From Mucilaginibacter sp. L3T2-6 (GTDB lineage Bacteria > Bacteroidota > Bacteroidia > Sphingobacteriales > Sphingobacteriaceae): a DNA stretch of 64,000 nt. A model generated the notes under the pieces. That model was not told the DNA's origin. It worked only from the letters and a program-made list of their open reading frames with translations, and made no database searches. The translations under genes and the position numbers were made by a program. This document shows, one piece after another, positions 52,421 to 62,300 of this stretch (positions are counted from its first letter, which is position 1; the number at the start of each line of letters is the position of its first letter). Where the stretch lies: assembly GCF_030519355.1 (NCBI RefSeq), contig NZ_JAUMKC010000004.1, positions 124,001 to 188,000 of the forward strand. The letters run 5' to 3'.

Positions 52421-53278
52421 TTAAATCTCGTGCGCAAATTCCAGGTGGTACTTCACCAGGTTATCTATAGGTGAGCGGATAATGTTGCCTACTACCATGC
52501 CGTTTTCAACTACCAGCTCTTCCAGCACGTTGCGGAAGTTGTAACCTACAGAGCCGATGCAATTGAAGGTGTATTTTTGATAATCAGGGTAATGAGTTAC
52601 CAGGTTGCGGAAGAAATCTTCGAACGAGGTGCGCACCAGGTTACGTGAATATTCTATATGTACGTTGTTATCGTAAACAAATTTGCTGAAGCTTGCGCAA
52701 AATCGGTTGGCGCGCGGCTGGGTGTAAACATGTTCGTTTACATCATCCGGGGTAAGTTTGTAAGTTTCCCAGAACAGGTTACGAACAGGCTCGGGCATAT
52801 AACCGCGCAGGTAATCTGTCAGTAGTTTTTTGCCGATATAGCAGCCGCTGCCCTCGTCGCCCAAAATATAAGCGCCTGAATCAATGTTCATGGTTACTTC
52901 TTTGCCATTGTAAAGACAGGTATTAGTCCCGGTGCCTAAAATGGCGGCGAAGCCCTCTTTGTTCCCCAGCAGGGCGCGTGCAGCGGCCAGTAAATCGTGG
53001 CCGATGTACACTTTTGCTTTGGTAAACACAGCCTCCATGGCAGTTTTAACAAGGTTGCGTTTCTCATCGGTTGAACAACCCGCGCCATAATAATTTACTT
53101 CGGTGATCTCATCCTTCTCCAGGTCGGTAGGTAAACTCTCGTTCAGCGACTGGATGATATACTCAGTACTTGAAAAATATGGGTTGTATCCCTCTGTGTT
53201 GAAATATACTTTTTTTCCTTCCCCGGTAACCAGGCACCAATTGGTTTTAGTGGAGCCACCGTCAGCAATTATGATCAT
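52421..53278 (-). CDS. N-acetylglucosamine kinase-like BadF/BadG ATPase
   Basis: Probably phosphorylates an amino sugar such as GlcNAc with ATP. All ASKHA motifs are present: phosphate 1 ADGGSTKTNWCL at the N-terminus, YYGAGCSTDEKR, HDLLAAARALLG with the catalytic Asp, phosphate 2 LGTGTNTCLYNG, and GDEGSGCYIGKKLL. A C-terminal adenosine motif is IGSVGYNF. The 285-residue length is typical for the Bacteroidota members. It is paralogous to the degenerate protein at 49644. Substrate is inferred from family only. Confidence 0.85.
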   Translation of the reverse strand: MIIIADGGSTKTNWCLVTGEGKKVYFNTEGYNPYFSSTEYIIQSLNESLPTDLEKDEITEVNYYGAGCSTDEKRNLVKTAMEAVFTKAKVYIGHDLLAAARALLGNKEGFAAILGTGTNTCLYNGKEVTMNIDSGAYILGDEGSGCYIGKKLLTDYLRGYMPEPVRNLFWETYKLTPDDVNEHVYTQPRANRFCASFSKFVYDNNVHIEYSRNLVRTSFEDFFRNLVTHYPDYQKYTFNCIGSVGYNFRNVLEELVVENGMVVGNIIRSPIDNLVKYHLEFAHEI

Positions 53279-53281
53279 AAA

Positions 53282-53681
53282 ATAAGTTTATAATAAAAAA
53301 TCGGTTAAAAGTATGATTTACTTATTGTAAATAAAACACTTTACTCTTTTAAAAAGTAAAAATCTTCATCAAAAATTCAGATTGTCTTGATTTTCAATTT
53401 AAAGCGCATAACATGGCGCCCTGTAAATCGATATTGTTGGTAATAAGTTTATTAAATCAGCTGGTTGTTTTTAAATATAAATGATTGCTTTAAGTAGCAA
53501 TTGGCTTATAATCGGTTGCAATTATATATATAATTTAACAAATATCGGTAAGTGATAATTTGATTGTTTAAGATAATGATTTTTCGCGGCGTTAAGCTAC
53601 GTCAGTGATGGGGTAAATTGGTTTTAAAAAGTTTTGAGAGGAACCTGCGCCTTAAGGCCTTCCGGCAGGCTAAAGTTAATA
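53282..53681. other. AT-rich intergenic region
   Basis: About 400 bp upstream of the kinase gene, strongly AT-rich, with no open frame of note. It must hold the leftward kinase promoter. Small inverted repeats (ttac...gtaa near 53340) are within what AT-rich DNA gives by chance. Confidence 0.5.
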
Positions 53682-53713
53682 TTTGAAATATCGGGCAGAT
53701 TTTCGCATATTTG
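53682..53713 (+). promoter_or_regulatory. tRNA-Arg promoter
   Basis: TTTG at 53682-53685 and CATATTTG at 53706-53713 are 20 bp apart, matching the Bacteroidota promoter layout except for one base in the -7 box. The predicted start is some 20 nt before the mature tRNA. Confidence 0.6.
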
Positions 53714-53740
53714 CGGCGCGAAAAATCAAAATTCGTAAGC

Positions 53741-53814
53741 GGTCCCATAGCTCAGCTGGATAGAGCAACAGATTTCTAATCTGTCGGTCTCAGGTTCGAA
53801 TCCTGATGGGATCA
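53741..53814 (+). tRNA. tRNA-Arg (anticodon UCU)
   Basis: Full cloverleaf: acceptor ggtccca with tgggatc (one G-U pair), D-arm gctc...gagc, anticodon stem acaga/tctgt around loop tttctaa giving anticodon TCT (reads AGA/AGG), and T-arm tcagg-ttcgaat-cctga. Discriminator base is A at 53814; CCA is not encoded. The gene is followed within 5 nt by a terminator hairpin. Confidence 0.95.
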
Positions 53815-53818
53815 CTTT

Positions 53819-53855
53819 ATATAGCTGGATACTTTGTATCTGGCTATATTTTTTT
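53819..53855 (+). terminator. Terminator of the tRNA-Arg gene
   Basis: atatagctggatac (53819-53832) pairs with gtatctggctatat (53836-53849) except at two central positions, loop ttt, followed by a T run to 53855. Confidence 0.85.
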
Positions 53856-53918
53856 AAAATCAATTACGAAAAGTCTTATTGGCATATTAGAGCAATGTAA
53901 AGTTTCTTTGTAACCAAT

Positions 53919-54393
53919 ATGAAACCTTATTTTAAAGTAATTACGATACTGCTTCTAATTAGTGCTGTAAAATTATCTTTCGCCCAAACCCTTTCATTTG
54001 ACAATTATAAAGTAAAAATATTTAAGGCAAAACCTGCCAGACTTAAAATTCAAGGGTAATGTACTGGCAGAAAGGTATAAGACTGCAATTTCTAATTCAT
54101 ATTATGACGATCCATATATCAGAAAACTCCATGGCAAAGGATGGCTAAATTTCGCTGGTCATTATTGTTTTGTTTATTGGGGATGCGGATCTGATTGTCA
54201 ACACGGTGCTACAGTCGACCTGCAAACCGGGAATGTGTACGATGGGCCTAGGGCTACTCGTCAGTTTGAATATAAGCCCTGGCGTAGATTGTTAATTTTA
54301 AATAGGCCAGGTGATAAAAGCGATTGCGCGTTTTGTCAGCCAGAATATTGGATATTAAATGAAGAAACTAAGCGTTTTGTAAAAATAAAATAA
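53919..54393 (+). pseudogene. Frameshifted secreted Cys-containing protein
   Basis: An ATG at 53919 opens a signal peptide (MKPYFKVITILLLISAVKLS, FAQ) and 46 codons before a stop at 54057. In the +1 frame the protein continues from about 54050 to the TAA at 54391-54393: GNVLAERYKTAISNSYYDD, WLNFAGHYCFVYWGCGSDCQ, HGATVDLQTGNVYDGP, CAFCQPEYWILNEETKRF. A one-base change near a run of short homopolymers would restore a protein of about 157 residues. The NFAGHY...WGCGxxC pattern occurs in uncharacterised secreted Bacteroidota proteins. It lies between tRNA-Arg and a duplicate of the tRNA 3' region. Confidence 0.7.
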
Positions 54394-54524
54394 TGCCCTG
54401 ATTTTCTTATTGGCATTCTTATGAAACTCAATCATCATCAATATCTATACACGCACCTTTGGAAATTTTGAGACGTGCAATCGTCTTTAAAATGTTAAGC
54501 GATTTGGTGTTATACAGTCCAGTC

Positions 54525-54560
54525 GGGATCACATTATATCTGGATACAACGTACCTGGAT
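54525..54560 (+). repeat. Imperfect duplicate of the tRNA-Arg 3' end and terminator
   Basis: gggatcac-attatat-ctggatac-aacgtacctgg resembles gggatcac-tttatatag-ctggatac-tttgtatctgg at 53808-53843, in direct orientation and about 717 bp away. The similarity begins at the last bases of the tRNA and covers its terminator hairpin. Confidence 0.6.
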
Positions 54561-54642
54561 ACTCTAGTTATGAGGTTGGATTCTCCGAGCTCAAGACATC
54601 CAGCGGCTTAATGCGGATTATATATTTTTTGTCAAACAATAT

Positions 54643-56229
54643 TTATTTCAAATCCAGCGCTTTATGCGTCAAAGCATAAGAATATTGTTGCTTCGTCAAG
54701 TAAATTACGTTGTATGTATCCGCCAGTACATAAAAGTCGCCCGATAATTTGTTTTCACGGCTGAGATGTTTCAGGAATGCAAGAAATTTTGGATCTAATT
54801 CTGAAATACCCCACTTGAAAGTTTGCGAATGAGTTTTGCCATTAGATACATATTGCAGCATTATGCCGTGTTTCATCTTGTGTTCTGAGATGTTTACTGG
54901 TTTAAATTCTCCATGGGTTGTGGCCGAAAGTCGCTTTAAAAAATCTATATAAAGATGTTTAGGAACTATAAGTGAAGGAAGTAAAGTGCAAACCACTTTC
55001 GGGAAATTCTCCAAAAGTGAATTTATAGAATAGCGGTCAGCGGTTTCAGCGCCGTCAATGCCTTTGGCTATTTCAGATGGTGATAGGTGTGCAAAGAGTC
55101 CCATACTTTGCCATTCGGCAATGACGCTGTCAATCCTTCCGGATGTAAAATGGTTATCATAATTCTCCATACTCAGCAGCATGTAGGATAGGCAAGGCTT
55201 TTTCATGAATACCTCAGTTTGTGAATCTTTCAGGGCTATAACAGCATAGTGCGTCAAGTGATCCTCTTCAGCACCTGCATAGCTGAAGCTGATGTTGTGT
55301 AATCGAACCAACGAATGTTGGTCTGCCAAAACTTTGTTGAAAATGCGGTAAATAAACTCAAACCCGACACCCATTAATTGTAATTTTCCGCGCTTATTTT
55401 TGAACTGCTCAGCTTTGGTTGAAAATTTATATATCCGACCGTTACAACTCAAATTTATTTTGATTTTAACTTCATTAAGGAATTTGAGCTCGGAACTTGA
55501 GTCGGGCTCAATGGTGTAACTAAAATTTGAAAAGTTTAATTCGGGCATCATTGAAGAAATCCTTCGCAAAAAGGCTTCAATCCAAAGAATATTATCTTCA
55601 GGATATTTACTGCGATCAAATACTCGGTCAAGTTTAAAATAATCGTTCAACTGGAATGATGATTCAATTCTGCCCCTTTGAATGTCATCTTTTAACCGCA
55701 AAAAAGATGAGTCACTGATAATCCCATGGTTGTGTAACCCCTCAGCAACCGGTAACAATTTAGTTGGCGCCATCCATTCCAGTCGCGAGCTCATTTCTGC
55801 CAAATAAGCAACCATTTGCACTGGATGTATAAAACGCCCGCTGTCAAGTTCTTTAAGCGTATAAGTAAAAACCCTGTTTGTAAGCAAGCCGGCTTTATTG
55901 ATATTTTTCAGCAACTGCCGAAGTGATCTGTTAATACTGTCCCGTCGCTCTGGCCTTGGAGTGTCGGCGCTGTAATTATAGGAAAGGCCAGTCTTATGAG
56001 GGTCAACATGAAATTCTTTTCGAAGCATAATATTTTCAATGCCAGCAAGTAAAACTACTTGATCCGATGCGCCGTATCTGTATTTAAATTCGCTTTTCAT
56101 TACTGGCACATCTTTCGAGGTTATAACCTTGTATTTAATAAGTGTATCGATTGCTGCAGATGTGGATTGTCCAACAGCATAATTGAAAAATATGCAAATA
56201 ACAACAAGGATAATCAGGTGAGTTTTCAT
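54643..56229 (-). CDS. Secreted protein of unknown function
   Basis: A 528-residue protein with a Sec signal peptide (about 1-20, MKTHLIILVVICIFFNYAVG). The rest is mixed alpha/beta without transmembrane segments, with long charged helices (ERRDSINRSLRQLLKNINKA; SFLRLKDDIQRGRIESSFQL) and a C-terminal beta-rich part (GIMLQYVSNGKTHSQTFKWG). No repeats, no cysteine pattern, no catalytic motif that I recognise. It stands alone between the tRNA-Arg duplicate and the ABC-F gene. It may be a lineage-specific periplasmic protein. Confidence 0.7.
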   Translation of the reverse strand: MKTHLIILVVICIFFNYAVGQSTSAAIDTLIKYKVITSKDVPVMKSEFKYRYGASDQVVLLAGIENIMLRKEFHVDPHKTGLSYNYSADTPRPERRDSINRSLRQLLKNINKAGLLTNRVFTYTLKELDSGRFIHPVQMVAYLAEMSSRLEWMAPTKLLPVAEGLHNHGIISDSSFLRLKDDIQRGRIESSFQLNDYFKLDRVFDRSKYPEDNILWIEAFLRRISSMMPELNFSNFSYTIEPDSSSELKFLNEVKIKINLSCNGRIYKFSTKAEQFKNKRGKLQLMGVGFEFIYRIFNKVLADQHSLVRLHNISFSYAGAEEDHLTHYAVIALKDSQTEVFMKKPCLSYMLLSMENYDNHFTSGRIDSVIAEWQSMGLFAHLSPSEIAKGIDGAETADRYSINSLLENFPKVVCTLLPSLIVPKHLYIDFLKRLSATTHGEFKPVNISEHKMKHGIMLQYVSNGKTHSQTFKWGISELDPKFLAFLKHLSRENKLSGDFYVLADTYNVIYLTKQQYSYALTHKALDLK

Positions 56230-56481
56230 AAAGTTTAATGAAGATACTCAAAAAGGCATAACCATCAAATTACCCAAAAAGTCCGATAGCCCTGCGTGCG
56301 AAATTTTTTCCAAAGACCATTTAATCTTTTCAGTTAATGTTAGCTATTAAACTGACAATTGCTGCAAATTTGCTAAAAATTGGTTCAAAAAAAATTCGAT
56401 GGGGTTCACAACAAAGTATAGGCTCTTCCAATCACGGAAAGGTTTTTTATGGCTATTCTGCATAACTCCGGCCTGCCAACG

Positions 56482-58071
56482 CTATCTTAATTCTATTATC
56501 CTTTCTACACCCACTTCCCTCAAAAAATACTCATCGTGTGATATAACTATTAACGTGCCTTTATATTCACCAATCGCGTTGGTTAATATTTCAATATTTT
56601 GAATATCCAGGTTGTTTGTGGGTTCGTCCAGTATCATTATATCCGGCGCCTGGTTGCTGATGGTAAGGCAGCAGAGTATGAGCCGCATTTTCTCGCCGCC
56701 GCTAAGTGCACTGCAGGGTTTGTCCCAATATTCGTTCGTAAATAAAAAACGGTTCAGGCGGATTTTAACGTCATGCTCCTGCAAAACACCCGAATTAAAA
56801 TACTGCGCTTGTTCATAAACCGAAAGAGTATTGTTAATTAAGGAATAATCCTGATCGATATAAACAGCTCTGAAATCAGCTTTTTGGACAGCACCGGATG
56901 AAGGCTCAAGCTCACCTAAAATCATTTTTATCAGCGTTGTTTTTCCCGAGCCGTTTCTGCCGGCTATTGCCAAACGCTCGCCGCTCCTGATTTGAAACGT
57001 CATCGCTTGCTTCCAAAGCTGCTTTTCGCCGTAACAGAAGTTTATATCTTCAGCGTTAACCAATATCTTACCTTTATGAATAGCCGCATTATCAATATCA
57101 ATTTTCATTTTATCGATGCCTGGTACTGTCGTGCGAAGCTGGCTTAACTCCTGGGCTAAGGATGCCACCTTTTCAGTATGCACATCCTTCATTCGCGATG
57201 TGCTGTTCTCGGCTTTATTACGAAGAGTATTTATTACAATTTTTGGCAGACCAGCTTTTTGCTGGTTTTTCTTTCCGCGGGAATCCAGCTTTTGCTGGCG
57301 CTCTGCCGACTGTCTTTCCGTCTCTTTGGCCTTGCGCAATGCTTTTTCTTTGCTTTTCAGATCGTTGTTCAGGGCCAGGGCCTCAATTGCTTTTTGTTCC
57401 GTGTAAAAATCATAGTTGCCGCCATAGACGGTTATGCCATTTTTATCGAGCTCGCAAACAGTGTCCAGGATGTTTAACAAGGTTCGGTCGTGACTCACTA
57501 TTACCAGCGTGTTGCCGGTAGATTTAACATAGTCGTAAAGAATTTCCCGGCTAACCGTATCTAAATGGTTGCTGGGTTCATCAAGCAAGACGACTTCCGG
57601 ACGATGAATCCGGATTCCAGCCAAAAAGACTTTCGTTTTTTGCCCGCCGCTGAGCGTTCCCAGTTTTTGAGTTAAAACTACATTGTCGAGTTGCCAATGC
57701 ATCAAAGCCTCCTGGCAACGCTCCTCAATTGTCCAGTCGTCAGCAAGCAGCGCGAAATTTTCATCAGTGGCATTGCCGCTGGTGATTTCATTTAAGGCGC
57801 GTAATTTATCATCGATTCCGAGGGCCTGAGCAACGGTAAAGTTATTATACTGGCCAAAGATCTGCGGTACAAAATAGGGCGTTGAGTCCGCCTTCGCCAC
57901 TCCGGCAGCCGGTTTTAAAACCCCTGCCAGTAATTTCAAAAGCGTCGACTTGCCTGCTCCATTATTACCGGTAAGCGCAACTTTTTCGTGTTTATTAATG
58001 TTGAAATTTATCCCTGTAAACAATAGCTCACGGTTGGGATGTATATAGGAAACATCGTGAAGAATAAGCAT
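56482..58071 (-). CDS. ABC-F family ATPase
   Basis: A 529-residue cytoplasmic protein with two ABC domains and no membrane part. Domain 1: Walker A GNNGAGKS, signature LSGGQ, Walker B VVLLDEPSNHLD. Domain 2: Walker A GRNGSGKT, signature LSGGE, Walker B IMILDEPTNNLD. The linker (about 235-325) is long, basic and helical (KAKETERQSAERQQKLDSRG, KKNQQKAG). ABC-F proteins act on the ribosome, some giving resistance to antibiotics that bind the peptidyl-transferase centre, others easing translation. The long linker is compatible with a resistance type, but this cannot be decided from sequence alone. Confidence 0.9.
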   Translation of the reverse strand: MLILHDVSYIHPNRELLFTGINFNINKHEKVALTGNNGAGKSTLLKLLAGVLKPAAGVAKADSTPYFVPQIFGQYNNFTVAQALGIDDKLRALNEITSGNATDENFALLADDWTIEERCQEALMHWQLDNVVLTQKLGTLSGGQKTKVFLAGIRIHRPEVVLLDEPSNHLDTVSREILYDYVKSTGNTLVIVSHDRTLLNILDTVCELDKNGITVYGGNYDFYTEQKAIEALALNNDLKSKEKALRKAKETERQSAERQQKLDSRGKKNQQKAGLPKIVINTLRNKAENSTSRMKDVHTEKVASLAQELSQLRTTVPGIDKMKIDIDNAAIHKGKILVNAEDINFCYGEKQLWKQAMTFQIRSGERLAIAGRNGSGKTTLIKMILGELEPSSGAVQKADFRAVYIDQDYSLINNTLSVYEQAQYFNSGVLQEHDVKIRLNRFLFTNEYWDKPCSALSGGEKMRLILCCLTISNQAPDIMILDEPTNNLDIQNIEILTNAIGEYKGTLIVISHDEYFLREVGVERIIELR

Positions 58072-58224
58072 AATTTCTTTCGTTAAAGCGTAAATAATTA
58101 CAAAGCCGGGAAGGTGGCTCGTTTGATTTTTTCCGGAAAGAAATTGGGTATTACATTAAGAGGAGCTATGATTTGTTACCTGGACAAAAGTAAGAAGATT
58201 CTGGTTAATACACTAAAATATTAA

Positions 58225-58476
58225 TTACCTGAAATATAATAACAGCACCAGGGCCATAATTGCGCCATTGGCAAGCAGTCCGAATTTATGTACTTTAAGC
58301 GAATTCCGCAGCACCAAAGCAATTAAAAAGAGGAAAAGCCCTATCGGCAAAGCAAGCAACTCGACTAAAAATGGCAGCGGTGCAGTGTGCGTCCCGGTAA
58401 AGCTGGTTGCTATTCCGGACAAAAAAGAAGCTAAAAAGCATAAGGTGTAAAATGTATAAAATATATTTTCGCGCAT
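58225..58476 (-). CDS. Small membrane protein, three predicted TM segments
   Basis: An 83-residue protein starting MRENIFYTFYTLCFLASFLS with hydrophobic helices at about 5-20, 30-50 and 62-80 and a short basic loop (RNSLKVHKFG). An upstream in-frame ATG at 58512 would add 12 polar residues and is possible. No family recognised. Separate from its neighbours by about 90-150 nt. Confidence 0.6.
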   Translation of the reverse strand: MRENIFYTFYTLCFLASFLSGIATSFTGTHTAPLPFLVELLALPIGLFLFLIALVLRNSLKVHKFGLLANGAIMALVLLLYFR

Positions 58477-58569
58477 GTTAGTCTTTTGTTTATTGCGTAG
58501 TATAACAAACATATAAATTAATGCTACTGCTTGATTGGGCAAAGCGGACTTATTTACGATTGAGATACG

Positions 58570-59250
58570 TTATCGTTCCACATAAATTATTTCAATGTCG
58601 TCACCAAGGTAGTATGTCCTGCTCTCTCTTTTTGTAAACACGATGTCTTTATCATGAGTTATTTCTAATGTTTGACTGTCGAGCCATTTTGCCGAAATCG
58701 GGCTTCCTTGTTTGGTAAAGTACATAATTCCGCTTCCCCCGGTAGCCCATGACATAATTCCGCTCGTATGAAGATATTTCTTGTTTGTATATTCTTCCTT
58801 AACGGCGAATGACTTTTTCTTATCCGGTGCAATTTGTTCGGTAAGCAAAATCGTTTCGAATTGAAATTTTTGCTTTACTCGTCGCTTTGCTTTTCCTTTT
58901 GGTACTGATATTTTGGTTAAGAACTCATTGAGCACCCGGCTTCTTTGCTCTAAAACTTGCTCATCGGCACCCAGTTGTTTCCATACTTTAAAGTCGTGGC
59001 CACCAGTGATAATTTCTTTTACTTGCCCGAAAAGAGCGCTGTTAAGCGATTTTGTTTCCCACTGCGCCAAAGCAAGGGCGAAGAGGCAATTATTTCGGTC
59101 ATCAACGTCATCGAACATTTCCGCAAATTCATCTTGTATTCTACCGGAAATATATACGGGGCCCTGCCCGCGATTATACCGATCAAAAAAATTCTGATAA
59201 ATATCCATGAAGGCATCGTTGCCATTAATTTCTGTGCCCCATGTTCCCAT
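58570..59250 (-). CDS. DUF4259 protein
   Basis: A 226-residue cytoplasmic protein. MGTWGTEINGNDAFMDIYQN is the DUF4259 signature (MGxWGxxxxxND), followed by a helical N-domain (about 1-110, with NCLFALALAQWETKSLN) and a beta-rich C-terminal half (about 130-226) that ends in YLGDDIEIIYVER. The family has no known function and often appears near immunity or contact-dependent genes, though none is visible here. The protein is longer than the bare domain by the C-terminal beta part. Confidence 0.8.
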   Translation of the reverse strand: MGTWGTEINGNDAFMDIYQNFFDRYNRGQGPVYISGRIQDEFAEMFDDVDDRNNCLFALALAQWETKSLNSALFGQVKEIITGGHDFKVWKQLGADEQVLEQRSRVLNEFLTKISVPKGKAKRRVKQKFQFETILLTEQIAPDKKKSFAVKEEYTNKKYLHTSGIMSWATGGSGIMYFTKQGSPISAKWLDSQTLEITHDKDIVFTKRESRTYYLGDDIEIIYVER

Positions 59251-59365
59251 AAAACTTTGAACTTAACTATTAAAACGCACGAATAATTGCACAACGCAAA
59301 ATAGCCGCTGCAATGTTCGAAAGTATGAAATCGCGCTGAACTTTTGAAGACTTTAATATTTATGG

Positions 59366-62300
59366 TTACTTAGTTACCACCACCGATTCCTTAAACTCCG
59401 TCTCTCTCAGCATCGTTATCAGCGTCTCAATTTTAACCGGCTTCGAGATATAATTATCCATTCCCGCTTTCAGGCAGATATCGCGGTCTTCTACCATGGC
59501 GTTGGCCGTCATCGCGATGATAACGGGCTGTTTGTTAACATGCTCGCGGATATACCGGGTTGCCTCGAGGCCGTCCATTTCTGGCATTTGTACGTCCATC
59601 AGGATAAGATCATAATATTTATTGTCCAGCATTTGAATTACTTCGCGGCCGGTGGTAGCAAGCGCTGCATCGTAGCCGAGTTTCTCCAAAACTTTCAGTA
59701 TCATTTTCTGATTTATCGGGTTGTCCTCCGCCACCAAAATGTTTAAGGGTTTCAACTTCGCAAAGTCTGTGCTCAGCGCCGGCAACGGTTTCGCCGTATC
59801 ATTATTAGCCGGTGATGGCTGGAATTGCGCTGTGATTACTTTTTGTAAATGCAGCGGCTTAACGGGTTTGGTTAAAACAGCGGTAAATAAGCCCGGATAG
59901 TTTTTCTGGCTTTCGTCGCCAAGAGAGCTTAACAGGATTACCGGCATCATTTTGAACTTTTGTTTTATGATTTTGGCGAGGGCTGCACCGTCCATATCCG
60001 GCATTTGCATGTCGCTGATAACCAGCTCAATGTTTTCGGTTGTATCCAATAAATGCAGGGCTTCATTTGCATCCGCTGCCAATAACGGCATTAACTGCAA
60101 ATGTTCCATCTGCAATTGTAATATCCGGCGGTTGGTTGCATTATCATCAACCACCAGTACCTTTTTGCCCTTTAAAAGTCCGGCGGCGGGGCTAACTATC
60201 TGCTGGTTGCCAAATTCGCTTACCTGGCATTTTATGCTGAAATTGAATGTGGTGCCTTTTTCCGGTTCACTGTTAACTGTAATTTCGCCGCCCATCAGGT
60301 TGATCAGGCGCTGGCAAATGGCAAGTCCAAGGCCTGAGCCGCCGTATTTTCGTGTAGTAGAAGAATCGACCTGCGAAAATGCCTCGAACAGTTTCGATAC
60401 TTTATCCGCAGGAATGCCGATACCCGTGTCTCTTACCTCGAAACCCAGTTCTATTTCATTCCGTTTAGTTTGCCGCACCAGTTTAATACCCAGGTATACC
60501 TCGCCGTAATGGGTGAATTTAATTGCATTTCCGAGCAAGTTGAGCAGTACCTGCCTTAACCGCATACCATCGCCGATTAAATCGGATGGTAGCAGCGGGT
60601 CGATGTAATAGATCAGGTCGAGCCCCACTTCGGTGGCTTTTCCTGACAGGAGATCGAGTACCTCTTCGATGCAATTCCTCAGGTTGAAATCGTGCATGTC
60701 AATCTCCATCTTACCCGATTCAATTTTAGAAAAGTCGAGGATGTCATTGATCACATTAAGCAATGCCTCGCCGCTGTGCAGTATAGTCTGAGAAAATTCA
60801 CGCTGTTCAGCATCCAGGTTGGTTTCGTTTAGCAGTGCCGCCATACCCAGTACGCCATTCATCGGCGTACGTATCTCGTGACTCATAGTGGCAAGGAATA
60901 CACTTTTTGCCTGGTTGGCTTCCCGGGCTTCCATCGTAGCCTGTTCTGCTGCCTCCCTGGCTTTTTCAGCCTCCTCCCGGGATTTGCGTTCGTCGAGAGT
61001 CATTTGCGCCAAAAGCTCTGTACGTTCCTTAACTTGTCTTTCCAGCTCAATCTGGTGTTTTTGAATCGACCTCACCCTCAGTTTAAATATCCCGTAAATA
61101 AGGGCTAAAACTGCGATGCCAGCAAGCGAAATAAACCACCATGTGTACCAAAACGGCGGAACGATAGTTATTTGCAGGCAATCTTTTACGGGCGACCATA
61201 GCCCTGCGCTGTTCTTGTATTTTAATCTGAAAGTATATTCACCCGGGGGAAGATTAGTGTACGATGCAGTCGTTTTGGCGCCTACGTAGTTCCATTCGTT
61301 ATCAAAGCCATCTAACTTGTAAGCATATTGTTTTTTATCCGGCGAGCCATAGTCGAGCGCTGCATATTCCAGCGAGAATACAGATTGCTTATGAGATAAT
61401 GTTATAGTTTTAGTGTCGGAAATATCGCGCTTCAAAGGCGATGGGTCGTTCGCGTTTTTGGCTATGGTAAGGGGCTTGTTAAATAGCTGGAATGATGTTA
61501 TCACCAACGGAGAAAATGCCAGCGGCTTTAAAATCTGGTCGGGATAAAATGCGTTAAACCCGTTGACTCCGCCAAAAAACATCCTGCCGTCGCTGGCTTT
61601 TAATGCAGAATGCGGCTTGAATTCGTCGCTTTGTACGCCATCTTCAGTAGTATAATTCCGAAATTTTTTGGTTGATGGGTTATAAACCGATAGTCCTCCG
61701 TTAGTGCTTATCCATATTTTACCACCGTTATCCTGTCTTATGGCATAGGCGATATCGCTTGGGAGACCGTCTTTTTTTGTAAATACTGTAAAACGCTTGG
61801 TTTTGGGGTTAAATATATCAAGCCCCGAGAGTGTAGCGAGCCATAGGTTGCCCTTATCGTCTTCAAAAATATCGGTTATGCCGTTATTACTCAAACTGTT
61901 TTTCGACTCATCGTGCTGGTACTGTATAAAAGTATTGGTCTTCCGGTCAAGCATTTCAAGACCTGAATCAGATGTACCTATCCACAAATTTCCTTCTTTG
62001 TCTTCGTAAAGGGCGTATATGTAATTGCTGCTTAATCCATTCGGTTTATTAACGTCAAATTTAAAATGGGTGAAGGTTTTGGTCTTTTTATCATAACAGT
62101 CAAGCCCTACGCCGAAAACGCTTATCCAGGTTTTTCCATCCCTGGTATGTATCAGGTTGTAAACGTTGTTGCCTGCTAAGCTGTTGGGATTGCCCGGTTC
62201 GGGCGCCAGGTAAGTGAATTTTTGCGTTTTAGGGTTTAATATACTAATGGCATTGCCCCAGGTTCCTGCCCATAAATCGCCGTCTGCATCCTGGTCAATA

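Noticed and set aside
53741..56229. Prophage or genomic island at tRNA-Arg
   Set aside because: No integrase, phage or mobilisation gene follows the tRNA; only a weak direct repeat and one broken gene, so I report a possible scar only.
57116..57521. Three overlapping frames antisense to the ABC-F gene
   Set aside because: They lie fully within a well-supported gene, overlap each other in different frames and show no domain pattern.
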